The notes under the pieces were generated by a model, which had not been told where the DNA came from, did no database searches, and saw only the letters and a list, made by a program, of their open reading frames with translations. DNA of 64,000 nt from Clostridia bacterium (GTDB lineage Bacteria; Bacillota; Clostridia; Christensenellales; Borkfalkiaceae), in contig JAGANI010000042.1 in assembly GCA_017624285.1 (NCBI GenBank), forward strand, positions 1-64,000, written 5' to 3'. This document shows positions 8,617 through 18,528 of this stretch, piece by piece (within the stretch, counting starts at the first letter, position 1; every line of letters begins with the position of its first letter). Position numbers and translations under genes: made by a program.

Positions 8617-9363
8617 CTAAAAAACATTAAAAACCATAATTGATGCGGATAGTATTATTAAATATACGCTATACCAAGCAAAACCTATTTTTTTAGATAG
8701 ACGTTTTAATAGTATTAGCGACACAAATCCGCCGATAAGTGCGGACACAAACCCCCACGCCATATAGGGAGAATATGTTAAATGCCCCACCCCGTCCATC
8801 GTCTTTTTTAAAAACGAGCCTATAATTATAGGGATACTCATTAAAAAAGAAAAGGATAAATTTTCGGTTTCGTCTATGCCTAAAATTTTACCTGCTGATA
8901 TACAAGTACCGCTGCGTGAAATCCCCGGAAGCAACGCCAAAACTTGCATACCCCCATAAAATAGTGATGATAACGCCGTTACCTTTTTACTTTTACTTTT
9001 AACTAACTTATCGGTAATATAAAGCATAGTTGCCGTTATCAAAAAGGTTATGGGTAAGATTTTAACGCTAGCAAAGGCGCTTTCAAAAAAATCGTTAAAT
9101 AATAACCCTGCTAAACCTGCCGGCAAAGTAGCAATAACTAAATATAGTAGCCTAACGGGATGCGTAAATAGTTTAATTACGTCTTTAAAAAACACTATTA
9201 TAACAGGCAAAAGCGTTGCTATATGCAGTAAAATATCAAAAAATAAATCGCTATCGACGTTTAATAACTTTGACGCTATTATTAAATGCCCACTAGACGA
9301 TATTGGTAAAAACTCCGTAACCCCTTGTAAAAACCCTAAAATGACCGCTTTGTAAACTTCCAT
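8617..9363 (-). CDS. uppP: Undecaprenyl-diphosphatase UppP (BacA)
   Basis: Integral membrane enzyme that dephosphorylates undecaprenyl pyrophosphate to recycle the lipid carrier for cell-wall synthesis. Family signatures are GFLQGVTEFLPISSSGHL near the N terminus and LPGISRSG near residue 155. About eight hydrophobic helices are visible. I chose the ATG at 9363 (MEVYKAV), preceded by GGGGGG with good spacing; an upstream ATG adds 14 residues with no support. About 248 residues is normal. Confidence 0.95.
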   Translation of the reverse strand: MEVYKAVILGFLQGVTEFLPISSSGHLIIASKLLNVDSDLFFDILLHIATLLPVIIVFFKDVIKLFTHPVRLLYLVIATLPAGLAGLLFNDFFESAFASVKILPITFLITATMLYITDKLVKSKSKKVTALSSLFYGGMQVLALLPGISRSGTCISAGKILGIDETENLSFSFLMSIPIIIGSFLKKTMDGVGHLTYSPYMAWGFVSALIGGFVSLILLKRLSKKIGFAWYSVYLIILSASIMVFNVF

Positions 9364-9384
9364 AATCCCCCCGAGTAAAATAAA

Positions 9385-9420
9385 AATCCCCTTTACGTTA
9401 TGCAAAGGGGATTATTTTTA
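9385..9420 (-). terminator. Terminator after the lysR gene at 9436
   Basis: Perfect hairpin AATCCCCTTT...AAAGGGGATT at 9385-9413, then a T-rich tract on the minus strand. It lies between the LysR gene and uppP. Confidence 0.75.
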
Positions 9421-9435
9421 TGAAAATTTAATTTA

Positions 9436-10317
9436 CTAAACGTTTACTGCTTTAATAAATTCTTTAACGGCAAAGGTCATTTCTGCCGATTTTGGCAACG
9501 CCATACCTATTGCCCTAACCGGCAAAGAAGGCTCGGTAACGACTTCTTTAAGTAAGCCTAATTCAACCTGCTTTTTAACGAACTCTTGAGGAACACAAGC
9601 AATACCCATATTTTTAACGGCTAACTCTGTCATAAGCTCTAAACTGCCAAGCTCTATTTCAGGCACTAACTGCACCCCTTGCGAGGACGCAAAGTTTAGC
9701 ACAGCTTTTGCCGTAACGGTGGGGGATTCTAACATAAGTAAGGGATAATCTTGAAGTTTACCTAAAGGTAAAACCTCGTTAGTTAAGCCAAAAAATTTTT
9801 CGCCACAAAAAAAACCGTCGTGTAACGGCATAACTACGTTAAGCACCTTAATATCTTTATCGGGGGCGGGTAAATTTATAAAACCGACGTCGGCTTTATT
9901 GTTTTTTAAAAGTTCAACCGTTTCGGATGAAGTACAGTTTATAAGTTGCAACTTTACGTTTGGATAATTAGTGTGGTATTCTTTTAAAATAGGCATTAAA
10001 AAGGCATTACAAACGGTATCGGAAACGCAAATTTTAAGCGACCCCGTTGCCGTATTAGAGTATTCCGTATAAACAGCCTCAGCCGTACTAAGTAAGTTTA
10101 ACGCTTCTTCTACCGTGCTAAAAATCTTTTTACCACCTTCGGAAAGTTCCATGCCCTTATGCGTACGATTAAATAGTTTACCGCCAAGACCCGTTTCTAA
10201 CTGCTTAATCGCTTGCGAAACTGCTGGTTGTGATATGTAAAGTTCTTCAGCAGCTTTGGTTAAGCTACCACATTTTGCCACCGTGTAAAAAACCCTATAA
10301 AGGTCTAAATTTACCAT
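9436..10317 (-). CDS. LysR-family transcriptional regulator
   Basis: Winged-helix DNA-binding domain at residues 1-60 (LYRVFYTVAKCGSLTKAAEEL, SQPAVSQAIKQLE), then a periplasmic-binding-protein-like effector domain. The start at 10317 (MVNLDLY) has GGGGGG six bases upstream; an earlier ATG overlapping mnmE has no such site. It follows mnmE by 33 bases, so it may be cotranscribed. Target and ligand cannot be read from the sequence. Confidence 0.9.
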   Translation of the reverse strand: MVNLDLYRVFYTVAKCGSLTKAAEELYISQPAVSQAIKQLETGLGGKLFNRTHKGMELSEGGKKIFSTVEEALNLLSTAEAVYTEYSNTATGSLKICVSDTVCNAFLMPILKEYHTNYPNVKLQLINCTSSETVELLKNNKADVGFINLPAPDKDIKVLNVVMPLHDGFFCGEKFFGLTNEVLPLGKLQDYPLLMLESPTVTAKAVLNFASSQGVQLVPEIELGSLELMTELAVKNMGIACVPQEFVKKQVELGLLKEVVTEPSLPVRAIGMALPKSAEMTFAVKEFIKAVNV

Positions 10318-10350
10318 ACCGTACCCCCCCCTTTTTGCTGACAAAAGCAC

Positions 10351-11691
10351 TTATTTGCCCACGCAAAACTTTTTAAAAATCTCTTCAATAATATCTTCAG
10401 TTGCAGACCTGCCGGAAATTTCACCAAGATATTGCCAAGACGCTTTTATATCGATAGACGCTAAATCTAAAGGTAGATTAGTAGCGCTAATAATTGCGTC
10501 GTCTAACTTATTAACCGCTTTATTTATGGCATCATAATGGCGCTCTTCAGTTAAAAAATCGCCATTTAAGTCGACGTTTGCACCGATAGTTTTATCAAAC
10601 AATAATTGTTTTAACTCTTCGATATTTTCACCCGTTACGGTAGATATCTTGATATCTTCACCATAACAAGCGTTATCTAAAGATAAGTCGGTTTTATTTG
10701 CAACGACTATCTTTAACTTGTCGCCAAGTTCTAGTAAAATTTGCTTATCGTTATCGTCTATATCTGTTATATCCATAACAAATACTGCTATATCGGACGA
10801 ATTTATCGTACGCTTTGCTAAATTTATACCTATGCCTTCGATTTCGTCCCCGCTGTCTCTAATACCTGCGGTATCAAAGAAGTTAAACTTAATACCGTTT
10901 ATATCTATACTGCCTTCAACGATATCGCGCGTAGTGCCTGCCACCGACGAAACTATAGCCTTATCGTAATTAAGCAAACTGTTAAGTAATGAACTTTTAC
11001 CAGCGTTAGGCTTGCCTACGATTGCCACCTTTACGCCCGATTTAATGGTCCTACCCGTGCGATACGATGATAAAAGTTTAACCAGTTTTACTTTACACGC
11101 GTTTAAGGTAGATAGTATCTCTGTACGGGTAGCAGACTCTAAATCTTCTTCAGGAAAATCTATATCCGCATCGATTTTTGCTAAAATATAAGTTAAATCA
11201 TCACAAATTAAATCGATTTCTTTTTTAAGTTTTTCCCTATACAAGCTGTAACCTGCTTTGACTTCTCCTTCAGATTCAGAATTTATCATATCGATTAAAC
11301 CTTCTGCCGAAGAAAGCGAAAGTTTGCCGTTTAAAAACGCACGTTTAGTAAATTCCCCACGGTTAGCAGGACGCGCGCCGAGTTCTACCGTACGTTTAAG
11401 TAACCCCCTTACTATTGCAGGACCACCGTGGCAATGGAATTCAACCATATCTTCACCAGTATAACTTTTAGGCGCTTTAAAATAGACGCATAAGCCGTAA
11501 TCGGTAAAAGTACCCCCGTCGAATTCACCCGTATACATTTTATACGGCTCGAAATCGTTAACGGCTGTTTTACCCTGTGGTTTAAACATCTTTGACGCTA
11601 TTTGTAACGGGCTATCCCCACTTATCCTTATAACCGCCACACCACTAGCCACTAAGCCTGTGGATACTGCGGAAATGTTTTCGTTTACCAT
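10351..11691 (-). CDS. mnmE: tRNA modification GTPase MnmE
   Basis: With MnmG it installs the carboxymethylaminomethyl group on wobble uridine of certain tRNAs. Order: N-terminal folate-binding domain, helical domain, an inserted G domain with GKPNAGKS near residue 226, DTAG and NKTD, and the C-terminal FCVGK that carries the catalytic Cys (CxGK). The length of 446 residues is normal. AAGGTG precedes the ATG. Confidence 0.97.
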   Translation of the reverse strand: MVNENISAVSTGLVASGVAVIRISGDSPLQIASKMFKPQGKTAVNDFEPYKMYTGEFDGGTFTDYGLCVYFKAPKSYTGEDMVEFHCHGGPAIVRGLLKRTVELGARPANRGEFTKRAFLNGKLSLSSAEGLIDMINSESEGEVKAGYSLYREKLKKEIDLICDDLTYILAKIDADIDFPEEDLESATRTEILSTLNACKVKLVKLLSSYRTGRTIKSGVKVAIVGKPNAGKSSLLNSLLNYDKAIVSSVAGTTRDIVEGSIDINGIKFNFFDTAGIRDSGDEIEGIGINLAKRTINSSDIAVFVMDITDIDDNDKQILLELGDKLKIVVANKTDLSLDNACYGEDIKISTVTGENIEELKQLLFDKTIGANVDLNGDFLTEERHYDAINKAVNKLDDAIISATNLPLDLASIDIKASWQYLGEISGRSATEDIIEEIFKKFCVGK

Positions 11692-11710
11692 TTTACACCT
11701 TAAAAGATTA

Positions 11711-11739
11711 AAGCCACTTATCTATTAAAGTGGCTTTTT
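11711..11739. terminator. Terminator between the 11747 gene and mnmE
   Basis: Hairpin AAGCCACTT...AAGTGGCTT (11711-11736). On the minus strand it follows the membrane-protein gene immediately and is trailed by a T-rich stretch. Confidence 0.7.
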
Positions 11740-11746
11740 AATTTAT

Positions 11747-12622
11747 TTACCTACCGAACGGGTCGTCGTTTTTACCGTTGTCATCAGAAAACTCTTCAAA
11801 CGGGTCGTCGTTTGCATTACCCTGGTATGGGTTTTGACCATACGGATTATTTTGATACGGGTTTTGACCGTAAGGATTACCTGGGTTTACGTTTTGCGTG
11901 TAAGCCCTATTTTTGATTGAATTGATATACTCTTCCAAATCGAATTGATCGCGATTTCTAAATACAAAAGCGAAAATACCACCGATTTCTATAAACGGTC
12001 CTAATAATATAGGCGATAACGTTGCGATAATAGTATACACCGCAGACATACCTGGTTTATATTTAACAAAAAGATTGCTCCAGAAGATATACATAAATAT
12101 AATCTGAACGAAATCCCTTAAAAATTGCGCGTATTGCAAAGTTAATACCGCCACGAAATATGGCGTTGAAGTACCCCTTACAAAATCGGTAAGCGTATGC
12201 TCTAAAAGGTCAACGGAAACGGGTAAAGACTGCTCGATATAAACACCACCCGATAGCGAAACTATAACGTTATATCCCGACGTCATCGCTTTATAAATAG
12301 CAAAATACACTAATACGACGTGGGCGATAAAGACGCCGTAATTAAATATCGTAGCAAACATCGCCACTAAACCGACTTTATTTGACTTTTTGCCAAAAAG
12401 CGTACCCGTACCTATTACTTTACCAGCAGTAAGATATCTAGCAAAAGGCAAAAACGCCACCCAAGCGTGCTTAACGTTATTCTTTTTTGCCATACGATAA
12501 AAAGCGCACGACATAAAAAAGTAAAACACCAAGTACGCCACTAGTATAACTAGCCCTGCGCCTAATAAAACCTTTATATCGAGAGATTCAAGCCCCCCGT
12601 TAGCTTCAAAATAAATTTGCAT
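11747..12622 (-). CDS. Multi-pass membrane protein with Asn-Pro-Tyr repeat tail
   Basis: A 291-residue protein of unknown function. Four or five hydrophobic segments lie between residues 18 and 225, including LLGAGLVILVAYLVFYFF. A cytoplasmic-looking tail follows with repeats of NPYGQNPYQ (four NPY units) and an acidic end (DDPFEEFSDDNGKNDDPFG). Such low-complexity tails occur in bacterial membrane proteins of unknown role. It lies just downstream of proS with a 27-base gap, so it is probably cotranscribed. Confidence 0.7.
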   Translation of the reverse strand: MQIYFEANGGLESLDIKVLLGAGLVILVAYLVFYFFMSCAFYRMAKKNNVKHAWVAFLPFARYLTAGKVIGTGTLFGKKSNKVGLVAMFATIFNYGVFIAHVVLVYFAIYKAMTSGYNVIVSLSGGVYIEQSLPVSVDLLEHTLTDFVRGTSTPYFVAVLTLQYAQFLRDFVQIIFMYIFWSNLFVKYKPGMSAVYTIIATLSPILLGPFIEIGGIFAFVFRNRDQFDLEEYINSIKNRAYTQNVNPGNPYGQNPYQNNPYGQNPYQGNANDDPFEEFSDDNGKNDDPFGR

Positions 12623-12649
12623 ATAAACTCCTAAAAAGTTTGCTTGTTT

Positions 12650-14080
12650 TTAATAAGCCCTTGCAAAGTAAACGGTGTGTTTTGCTTCTTTACCACAAAC
12701 GGCACATTTACCGGTGATAGGCTCGCCGTCGGCGATAACGCGTGACGTTGCTTGTGCAACTTCTTTAATCTTGTCTTCACACTCACGACAACCACACCAG
12801 TCAGCCTTTACGAAGCATTTATTTTCAACACCCTGTAAAATACCGTCCATATTCGTTGCGGTAACAATTCTGCTATCGCGCATTTTGCGGGATTTATCAA
12901 GCATATTTTTTTGAATATCTTTAAGTTCGTTAGCGATAACTTCTTGAATATTATCAAGTGAAACCGCTTTCTTTTCTAACGTGTCGCGTCTAAACAACAT
13001 GCATTGGTTAGATTCGATATCACGCGGGCCCATTTCGATACGTAACGGAACGCCTTTCATCTCCCACTCGTTAAACTTCCAACCAGGACTCATATCACGG
13101 TAATCTGCTTCCGCACGGATATCAGCACCTACTAAGAGAGAGGTTACTTCTTGAACCTTTTCGTTTACACCACCCTTATGCGCAGCAATCGGAATAACGA
13201 TAACTTGGGTGGGCGCAACTAACGGAGGAAGTACTAAACCACGTTGGTCGCCATGCGCCATAATGAGTGCGCCTATAAGCCTTGTTGATACGCCCCAAGA
13301 TGACGAATACCCATATTTTAAAACACCGTCTTTATCTAAGAACTTCATATTAGACGCTTTTGCGAAGTTTTGACCTAAGTAGTGCGACGTACCTGCTTGT
13401 AAGCTTTTACCGTCAAGCATCATAGCCTCCATACCAAAGGTTGCTACTGCGCCTGCGAATTTTTCCTTTTCAGTCTTTTGACCTGTAATTACAGGGATTG
13501 CAAGGACGTTTTCAGCAAACTCTTTATAAACGTTAAGCATTAAAATGGTTTCGTCTAAAGCTTCCTGCTCGGTCGCATGTACGGTATGACCTTCTTGCCA
13601 TAAAAACTCACTAGTACGTAAGAAAGGTCTAGTAGCCTTTTCCCAACGAACTACGTTTGCCCATTGATTGATTAATATAGGTAAATCCCTATAAGATTTT
13701 AACCATTTACTATACATATGACAAATGATGGTTTCTGAAGTCGGGCGAACGATTAAAGGCTCGTCTAAATCTTTACCACCTGCATGGGTAACTACCGCAA
13801 CTTCGGGTGCAAAACCCTCTACGTGTTCCTTTTCCTTTTCTAAAAAACTTTTAGGGATAAACATCGGAAAGTATGCGTTTTTAACGCCTGTTGCTTTAAA
13901 ACGCTTATCTAACTCACGCTGGATATTTTCCCAAATAGCGTAACCGTAAGGACGGATAACCATAGTGCCTTTTACTGGGCCGTAATCAACGAGTTCCGTC
14001 TTCATAATAACGTCGGTATACCATTGGGGAAAATCTTTTTCAATATCGGCTACTTCTTTAACAAACTGCTTGTTGTCCAT
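12650..14080 (-). CDS. proS: Prolyl-tRNA synthetase (archaeal/eukaryotic type)
   Basis: Charges tRNA-Pro. At 476 residues, with no inserted editing domain and with a C-terminal cysteine-rich zinc-like domain (CGCREC, then GKCAVCGKEA) ending in an aromatic ARAY, it is the short archaeal/eukaryotic-like type. Class II motifs: motif 2 region FLRTSEFLWQEGHTVH, motif 3 GDQRGLVLPP. No T-box is visible upstream, unlike thrS in this window. Confidence 0.95.
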   Translation of the reverse strand: MDNKQFVKEVADIEKDFPQWYTDVIMKTELVDYGPVKGTMVIRPYGYAIWENIQRELDKRFKATGVKNAYFPMFIPKSFLEKEKEHVEGFAPEVAVVTHAGGKDLDEPLIVRPTSETIICHMYSKWLKSYRDLPILINQWANVVRWEKATRPFLRTSEFLWQEGHTVHATEQEALDETILMLNVYKEFAENVLAIPVITGQKTEKEKFAGAVATFGMEAMMLDGKSLQAGTSHYLGQNFAKASNMKFLDKDGVLKYGYSSSWGVSTRLIGALIMAHGDQRGLVLPPLVAPTQVIVIPIAAHKGGVNEKVQEVTSLLVGADIRAEADYRDMSPGWKFNEWEMKGVPLRIEMGPRDIESNQCMLFRRDTLEKKAVSLDNIQEVIANELKDIQKNMLDKSRKMRDSRIVTATNMDGILQGVENKCFVKADWCGCRECEDKIKEVAQATSRVIADGEPITGKCAVCGKEAKHTVYFARAY

Positions 14081-14120
14081 TTTAACACCTTTTACAATTA
14101 GTTTTTGTTTTTATTTTGAT

Positions 14121-14149
14121 ATTATATCAAAAAATATTAAAAATTACAA
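14121..14149 (-). promoter_or_regulatory. proS promoter
   Basis: Minus-strand TTGTAA (14144-14149), 17-base spacer, TATAAT (14121-14126), about 40 bases before the proS ATG. Confidence 0.6.
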
Positions 14150-14217
14150 GTTATTTATACAAATTACTGGCTGTTTGCCGTTTTTTGTCATATTTAACAA
14201 AATTAAACGTTTGGTGC

Positions 14218-14246
14218 TTGAAAAATTCTTTTTTTTGGTATATAAT
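14218..14246 (+). promoter_or_regulatory. Transketolase promoter
   Basis: TTGAAA (14218-14223), 17-base spacer, TATAAT (14241-14246), about 70 bases before the tkt start. Confidence 0.6.
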
Positions 14247-14316
14247 AAGAATATAAAACTTACTTCGATTTTTTATTTAGCAAAGCACGTATCGCTTTTG
14301 CTGAAAGGAGCTTTTT

Positions 14317-16299
14317 ATGGATAAAAAACCCGTTTCAACCGAATTACTCACTATTAACACGATAAGAGCGCTTGCAATAGACGCTATCGACAAGGCTAAC
14401 TCCGGCCACCCCGGTCTACCGTTAGGCGCTGCACCGATAGCGTATTCTTTATTTAACGACCACTTATCGTTTGACCCCAAAAACCCTAAGTTTGATAATA
14501 GGGATCGTTTTATACTTTCAGCAGGGCACGGTTCTATGCTTAACTACGCGCTTTTACACGTTTTTGGTTACGACGTTTCTATTGAAGATATTAAAACTTT
14601 CCGTCAGGAAAATTCTATCTGTACCGGACATCCCGAAGTTAACGTTTGCCCTGGTGTGGAAACCACTACCGGTCCTTTAGGTCAAGGTATCGCCAACGCC
14701 GTTGGTATGGCTATTGCTGAAGCGCGCCTTGCCAATAAGTTTAATAAAGACGGTTATAAAATAGTAGACCACTACACTTACGCGCTTTGTGGCGACGGCT
14801 GTATGCAAGAAGGTATCGCGTACGAAGCTGCTTCACTTGCAGGCACGCTTGAACTTGGCAAACTTATCGTTTTATACGACGATAACGACATCACTATCGA
14901 AGGTAACACCGATATCGCTTTTAAAGAAGACGTTGGCAAAACGCACGAAGCGATGGGTTGGCAGGTTTTATACGTAAAAGATGCTAACGACGTAAAAGCA
15001 ATTTCTAAGGCGATTGCTAAAGCTAAAAAGGAAAAGACTAAGCCCTCGCTTATCATAATAAAATCGGTAATCGGTTACGGCTCACCCTTAGCGGGCAAGG
15101 CTGATTGCCACGGTGCTCCCTTAGGACTTGAAAATACCACAAAAACAAAGCAAGCACTTGGTTACGATTACCCCGCCTTTACCATCCCTGAAGAGGTTGA
15201 AGAATTTAAGAAAGCTTCCATCAAAAAGGGTGAAAAGGTTTCATCCGATTGGAAAAAGCTATTTAATAAGTACGAAAAGGCGTACCCCGAACTTGCTAAA
15301 GAATATAAAAAGTGGATCAGTAACGAAATCGTTGATTTATCCGATAAAACCGACCTTTGGGAATTTGCTAAAGACGACGCTTCTAGAGGATATTCTTCAA
15401 CGGTGCTTAATAAACTTATAAACTACGTACCCAACCTTATGGGTGGCTCGGCTGACTTAGGTCCGTCAAATAAATCCGTCATGAAGGCTTTTGGTGATTT
15501 TACCAGTCAGTATAGAAATGGCCAAAACATGCACTTTGGTATACGTGAACACGCTATGGGCGCTATTGTAAACGGCATGTATTTACACGGTGGCGTTATA
15601 CCGTATTGCGCAACGTTCTTTGTGTTTACCGATTACATGAAAGGCGCTATGCGTATGGCTTCTATTATGAAATTGCCTATCGTTTACGTTATGACGCACG
15701 ACTCTATCGGCGTTGGTGAAGACGGCCCTACGCACGAACCTATCGAGCATTTATCCGCATTACGTGCTACGCCTAATATGAACGTATTCCGCCCCGCTGA
15801 CGGTAGAGAAACCACAGCTGCTTGGATTTATGCATTAAAGGCAAACTGCCCCACTACGATTGCACTTTCACGCCAGACTTTACCCATGTTAAACGGCTCG
15901 GGCGAGGAAGCACTTAAAGGTGGTTACGTTATTGCTAAAGAAGACGGCGACGAACCACAAGTTATTATTATAGCGACGGGTTCGGAAGTATATCCGTCGA
16001 TAAAGGCTAAAGAGATATTAAGAGAACATGGCATTGATGCAAGAGTTGTTTCTATGCCGTGTATGGAAGCTTTTGATAAGCAACCTGCCGATTATAAAGA
16101 AAGCGTATTACCTAAGTCCGTTAGGGCTAGACTTGCCGTTGAAGCAGGCGCAAGCATCGCTTGGGGTAAATACGTTGGCCTTGACGGCGATACTATTTGC
16201 ATAGACCATTTTGGTGAATCTGCACCCGCTAAAACGTTGTTTACTAAATACGGCTTTACTGCTGAAAATATTGCAAATAAAGCAAAAGAGCTTATCTAA
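14317..16299 (+). CDS. tkt: Transketolase
   Basis: Thiamine-diphosphate enzyme of the non-oxidative pentose phosphate pathway. A single 660-residue chain holds the TPP domain (GHGSMLNYALLHVFGYD, GPLGQGIANAVGMA, GDGCMQEG then DDNDITIEG), the pyrimidine domain (GSADLGPSNK, FGIREHAMGAI, HDSIGVGEDGPTHEP) and the C-terminal domain. AAGGAG lies seven bases before ATG. It is flanked by its own promoter and terminator. Confidence 0.98.
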   Translation: MDKKPVSTELLTINTIRALAIDAIDKANSGHPGLPLGAAPIAYSLFNDHLSFDPKNPKFDNRDRFILSAGHGSMLNYALLHVFGYDVSIEDIKTFRQENSICTGHPEVNVCPGVETTTGPLGQGIANAVGMAIAEARLANKFNKDGYKIVDHYTYALCGDGCMQEGIAYEAASLAGTLELGKLIVLYDDNDITIEGNTDIAFKEDVGKTHEAMGWQVLYVKDANDVKAISKAIAKAKKEKTKPSLIIIKSVIGYGSPLAGKADCHGAPLGLENTTKTKQALGYDYPAFTIPEEVEEFKKASIKKGEKVSSDWKKLFNKYEKAYPELAKEYKKWISNEIVDLSDKTDLWEFAKDDASRGYSSTVLNKLINYVPNLMGGSADLGPSNKSVMKAFGDFTSQYRNGQNMHFGIREHAMGAIVNGMYLHGGVIPYCATFFVFTDYMKGAMRMASIMKLPIVYVMTHDSIGVGEDGPTHEPIEHLSALRATPNMNVFRPADGRETTAAWIYALKANCPTTIALSRQTLPMLNGSGEEALKGGYVIAKEDGDEPQVIIIATGSEVYPSIKAKEILREHGIDARVVSMPCMEAFDKQPADYKESVLPKSVRARLAVEAGASIAWGKYVGLDGDTICIDHFGESAPAKTLFTKYGFTAENIANKAKELI

Positions 16300-16318
16300 A
16301 AAAATAATTTTAATTATA

Positions 16319-16344
16319 AAAACGCCTAGTTTTAGGCGTTTTTG
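16319..16344 (+). terminator. Terminator after tkt
   Basis: Hairpin AACGCCTA-GTT-TTAGGCGTT followed by T, about 20 bases past the tkt stop. Confidence 0.8.
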
Positions 16345-16424
16345 TTTGCAAATAGCAAATACGTATGCAATTTTTTATAACAAAACGCCTTTTAAAAAAG
16401 TATTTTTTATTTTTTTAATTAAAA

Positions 16425-16453
16425 TTGATAATTAATTGAAATTATGATATAAT
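16425..16453 (+). promoter_or_regulatory. Promoter of the 16485 gene
   Basis: TTGATA (16425-16430), 17-base spacer, TATAAT (16448-16453). GGAG lies before the ATG at 16485. Confidence 0.65.
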
Positions 16454-16484
16454 TTATTTAATTATATTTTACATTGGAGTAATT

Positions 16485-17618
16485 ATGATTACCGTAAAAG
16501 AAGTTATAACTAAAAAAGATTGGAAGGCTTTTGCAACTTTTCCGATAAAACTTTATAAAGATAACCCCTACTACGTACCGTCTTTTATCGCTGATGAAAT
16601 GACAATTTCTGACGAGAAGAAAAATCCCCCGGCAAAGGGCTGTAAGGTAAAAGCGTTTTTGGCGTACAAAGGCGACCGTTTAGTTGGGCGTATAGCAGGG
16701 ATAATTGTAAATGAGTCTAACCGCGTTTATAATGAAAATGCAATAAGGTTTTCACGCTTTGATTTTGTTGAAGATATCGAAGTCGCAAAAGCTTTACTTG
16801 ACGCCGTTAAGCAGTTTGGTAAAGAAAACGGGATGAATCGTTTACACGGGCCTTGGGGCTTTAACGATACCGACCGTGAAGGTATGCTTACCTACGGGTT
16901 TGATAAACACGGGTCTTACGCAACTTACTATAATTACCCATATTACCCTGAATTTATGGATAAACTTGGGTATAAAGAAGAATCCGTTTGGATTGAACAA
17001 AAGATAACCTTCCCAAAACAGGGCGACGCTTTATTTAATAAATACTTAAAACTTTCAGATTTTATTAAACGAAAGTACAAAATAAGAGAAGTTGCTGGAA
17101 CGTTACCCATAAAGGAAATCGTTAAAAGATACGGCGATAAGTTTTTTGATTGCTACAACGCTGCATATAAAGATTTGGATTTATTTGTAGACATAACTGG
17201 CGATGCTAAAAAAGCCGTATTAGAGCAATTTACTTTGATTATAAACCCAAGATATTTATCTATTTTGGTGGATGAAAACGATCAAGTTGTCGCGTTTATG
17301 GTATTATTGCCTGCAATAGGTAAAACAATAAAAAAGCATAACGGTAAACTTAACCTATTTTCTATTATAGACCTACTTAAAACCATTAAAAAACCCGATG
17401 CCGTTGAACTTACCCTTGCAGCAGTACGTCCTGAATATAAAAGTTTAGGCTTTACCGCCGCTTGCATTGGTAGAATAGTTAAAAACGTTGTTGAAGACGG
17501 CATAACCGACGTTGTATCCGACCCCACGCTTGAAAGCAATACAGCAGTAAGAGCGCAATGGTCGCAAGCGGAAAGCGAAGTTATAAAACGCCGTCAAACG
17601 TATACGATAGATATTTAG
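16485..17618 (+). CDS. GNAT-like acyltransferase family protein
   Basis: A 377-residue protein with features of a two-part N-acetyltransferase-like fold: an N-terminal KAFLAYKGDRLVGRIAGIIV strand pattern, a conserved HGPWGFNDTDREGML segment near residue 120, and a C-terminal AAVRPEYKSLGFTAACIGRIV stretch resembling the GNAT acetyl-CoA loop. Relatives are usually just annotated as GNAT family. The substrate is unknown. The stop lies four bases before the next gene's ATG, so the two are one operon. Confidence 0.7.
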   Translation: MITVKEVITKKDWKAFATFPIKLYKDNPYYVPSFIADEMTISDEKKNPPAKGCKVKAFLAYKGDRLVGRIAGIIVNESNRVYNENAIRFSRFDFVEDIEVAKALLDAVKQFGKENGMNRLHGPWGFNDTDREGMLTYGFDKHGSYATYYNYPYYPEFMDKLGYKEESVWIEQKITFPKQGDALFNKYLKLSDFIKRKYKIREVAGTLPIKEIVKRYGDKFFDCYNAAYKDLDLFVDITGDAKKAVLEQFTLIINPRYLSILVDENDQVVAFMVLLPAIGKTIKKHNGKLNLFSIIDLLKTIKKPDAVELTLAAVRPEYKSLGFTAACIGRIVKNVVEDGITDVVSDPTLESNTAVRAQWSQAESEVIKRRQTYTIDI

Positions 17619-17622
17619 TGAT

Positions 17623-18423
17623 ATGAAGTGTAATAACCCTATATTAAAAAGCAATAAAATTTTATTTGGCGCACACCGTGGCGATAGATTTAACTACCCC
17701 GAAAACACTATGCCTGCATTTAAATCGGCGATAGATTTGGGGGTTGACGTTATTGAAACCGACGTACGCACCACAAAAGACGGGCATTTAGTACTTATAC
17801 ACGATAGATCGGTAGAAAGAACCACTAACGGGGTCGGTTTTGTTGACCAAACGACGCTTGAAGAACTTAAAAAACTTGACGCCGGTAGCTTTAAGGACGA
17901 AAAGTTTTTAAACGAAAAAATACCCACCGTAATAGAGTTTTTAGATTATATTTCTACCACAAACGCGCTAATAAACTGGGAACTTAAAGAATACCCTGAA
18001 GAACTTGGCGAAGACTGGGCTTACACATGTATCGATAAACTTATAGATTTAATTATTAAATACCACTTAGAAGATAGAAGTATGATAAACAGTTTTTCGC
18101 AAAAAGTGTTAGAGTACGTTGACAAAAAGTGGCCTGCTAAGTTTATGATACACGGGTATATCGGTTACGACTATAAAGACGTAGCCACTACCCCGCTTGA
18201 AAGTTTTTTGGACTGGACTGCAATTTGGCGTAAGGACGAAGATAACGACGTTGGCTATAAAGCCGATTACGAGCACGCTAAAGATAACGACGTTTTAACT
18301 TGCATTTTAGTGCCTGATACCGTTTACCACTACCAAAAAGCAATTGATATGGGTTGCCGTATGTTTACAAGTGATAACGTTACGGAAGGATTAAAGGTGT
18401 TAAAACAACTAAATAAACGTTAA
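17623..18423 (+). CDS. Glycerophosphodiester phosphodiesterase family protein
   Basis: GDPD-family TIM barrel that normally splits glycerophosphodiesters into alcohol and glycerol-3-phosphate. Catalytic and metal residues are visible: AHRGDRFNYPENT near residue 17, then VIETDVR and HDRSVERTTNG. The 266 residues are normal for the family and there is no signal peptide, so it should act in the cytoplasm. One of two GDPD genes in this window. Confidence 0.92.
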   Translation: MKCNNPILKSNKILFGAHRGDRFNYPENTMPAFKSAIDLGVDVIETDVRTTKDGHLVLIHDRSVERTTNGVGFVDQTTLEELKKLDAGSFKDEKFLNEKIPTVIEFLDYISTTNALINWELKEYPEELGEDWAYTCIDKLIDLIIKYHLEDRSMINSFSQKVLEYVDKKWPAKFMIHGYIGYDYKDVATTPLESFLDWTAIWRKDEDNDVGYKADYEHAKDNDVLTCILVPDTVYHYQKAIDMGCRMFTSDNVTEGLKVLKQLNKR

Positions 18424-18490
18424 AACTTGCCTTTTTATTTAAAAAAGCGCTATACGTACCCCATCGTTTTATATTTAAAAGCAAAAAAAC

Positions 18491-18515
18491 ACGCCCCAAA
18501 AAGGGGCGTTTTTAT
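18491..18515. terminator. Bidirectional terminator, end of the vor operon
   Basis: Hairpin ACGCCCC-AAAA-GGGGCGT (18491-18509) with T runs on both strands. It ends the GDPD gene on the plus strand and the vorDBAC operon on the minus strand. Confidence 0.85.
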
Positions 18516-18528
18516 TTTATAAAATTGA

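Noticed and set aside
11780-11900. Tandem repeat in DNA suggestive of a CRISPR or satellite
   Set aside because: It is the coding sequence of the NPYGQNPYQ protein tail, in frame, with no spacers.
14070-14324. An 84-residue plus-strand frame between proS and tkt
   Set aside because: It overlaps two promoters and the tkt ribosome site and has no family resemblance; it is a chance frame.
16211-16435. A 74-residue frame over the tkt end and its terminator
   Set aside because: It reads through the terminator and overlaps tkt in another frame.
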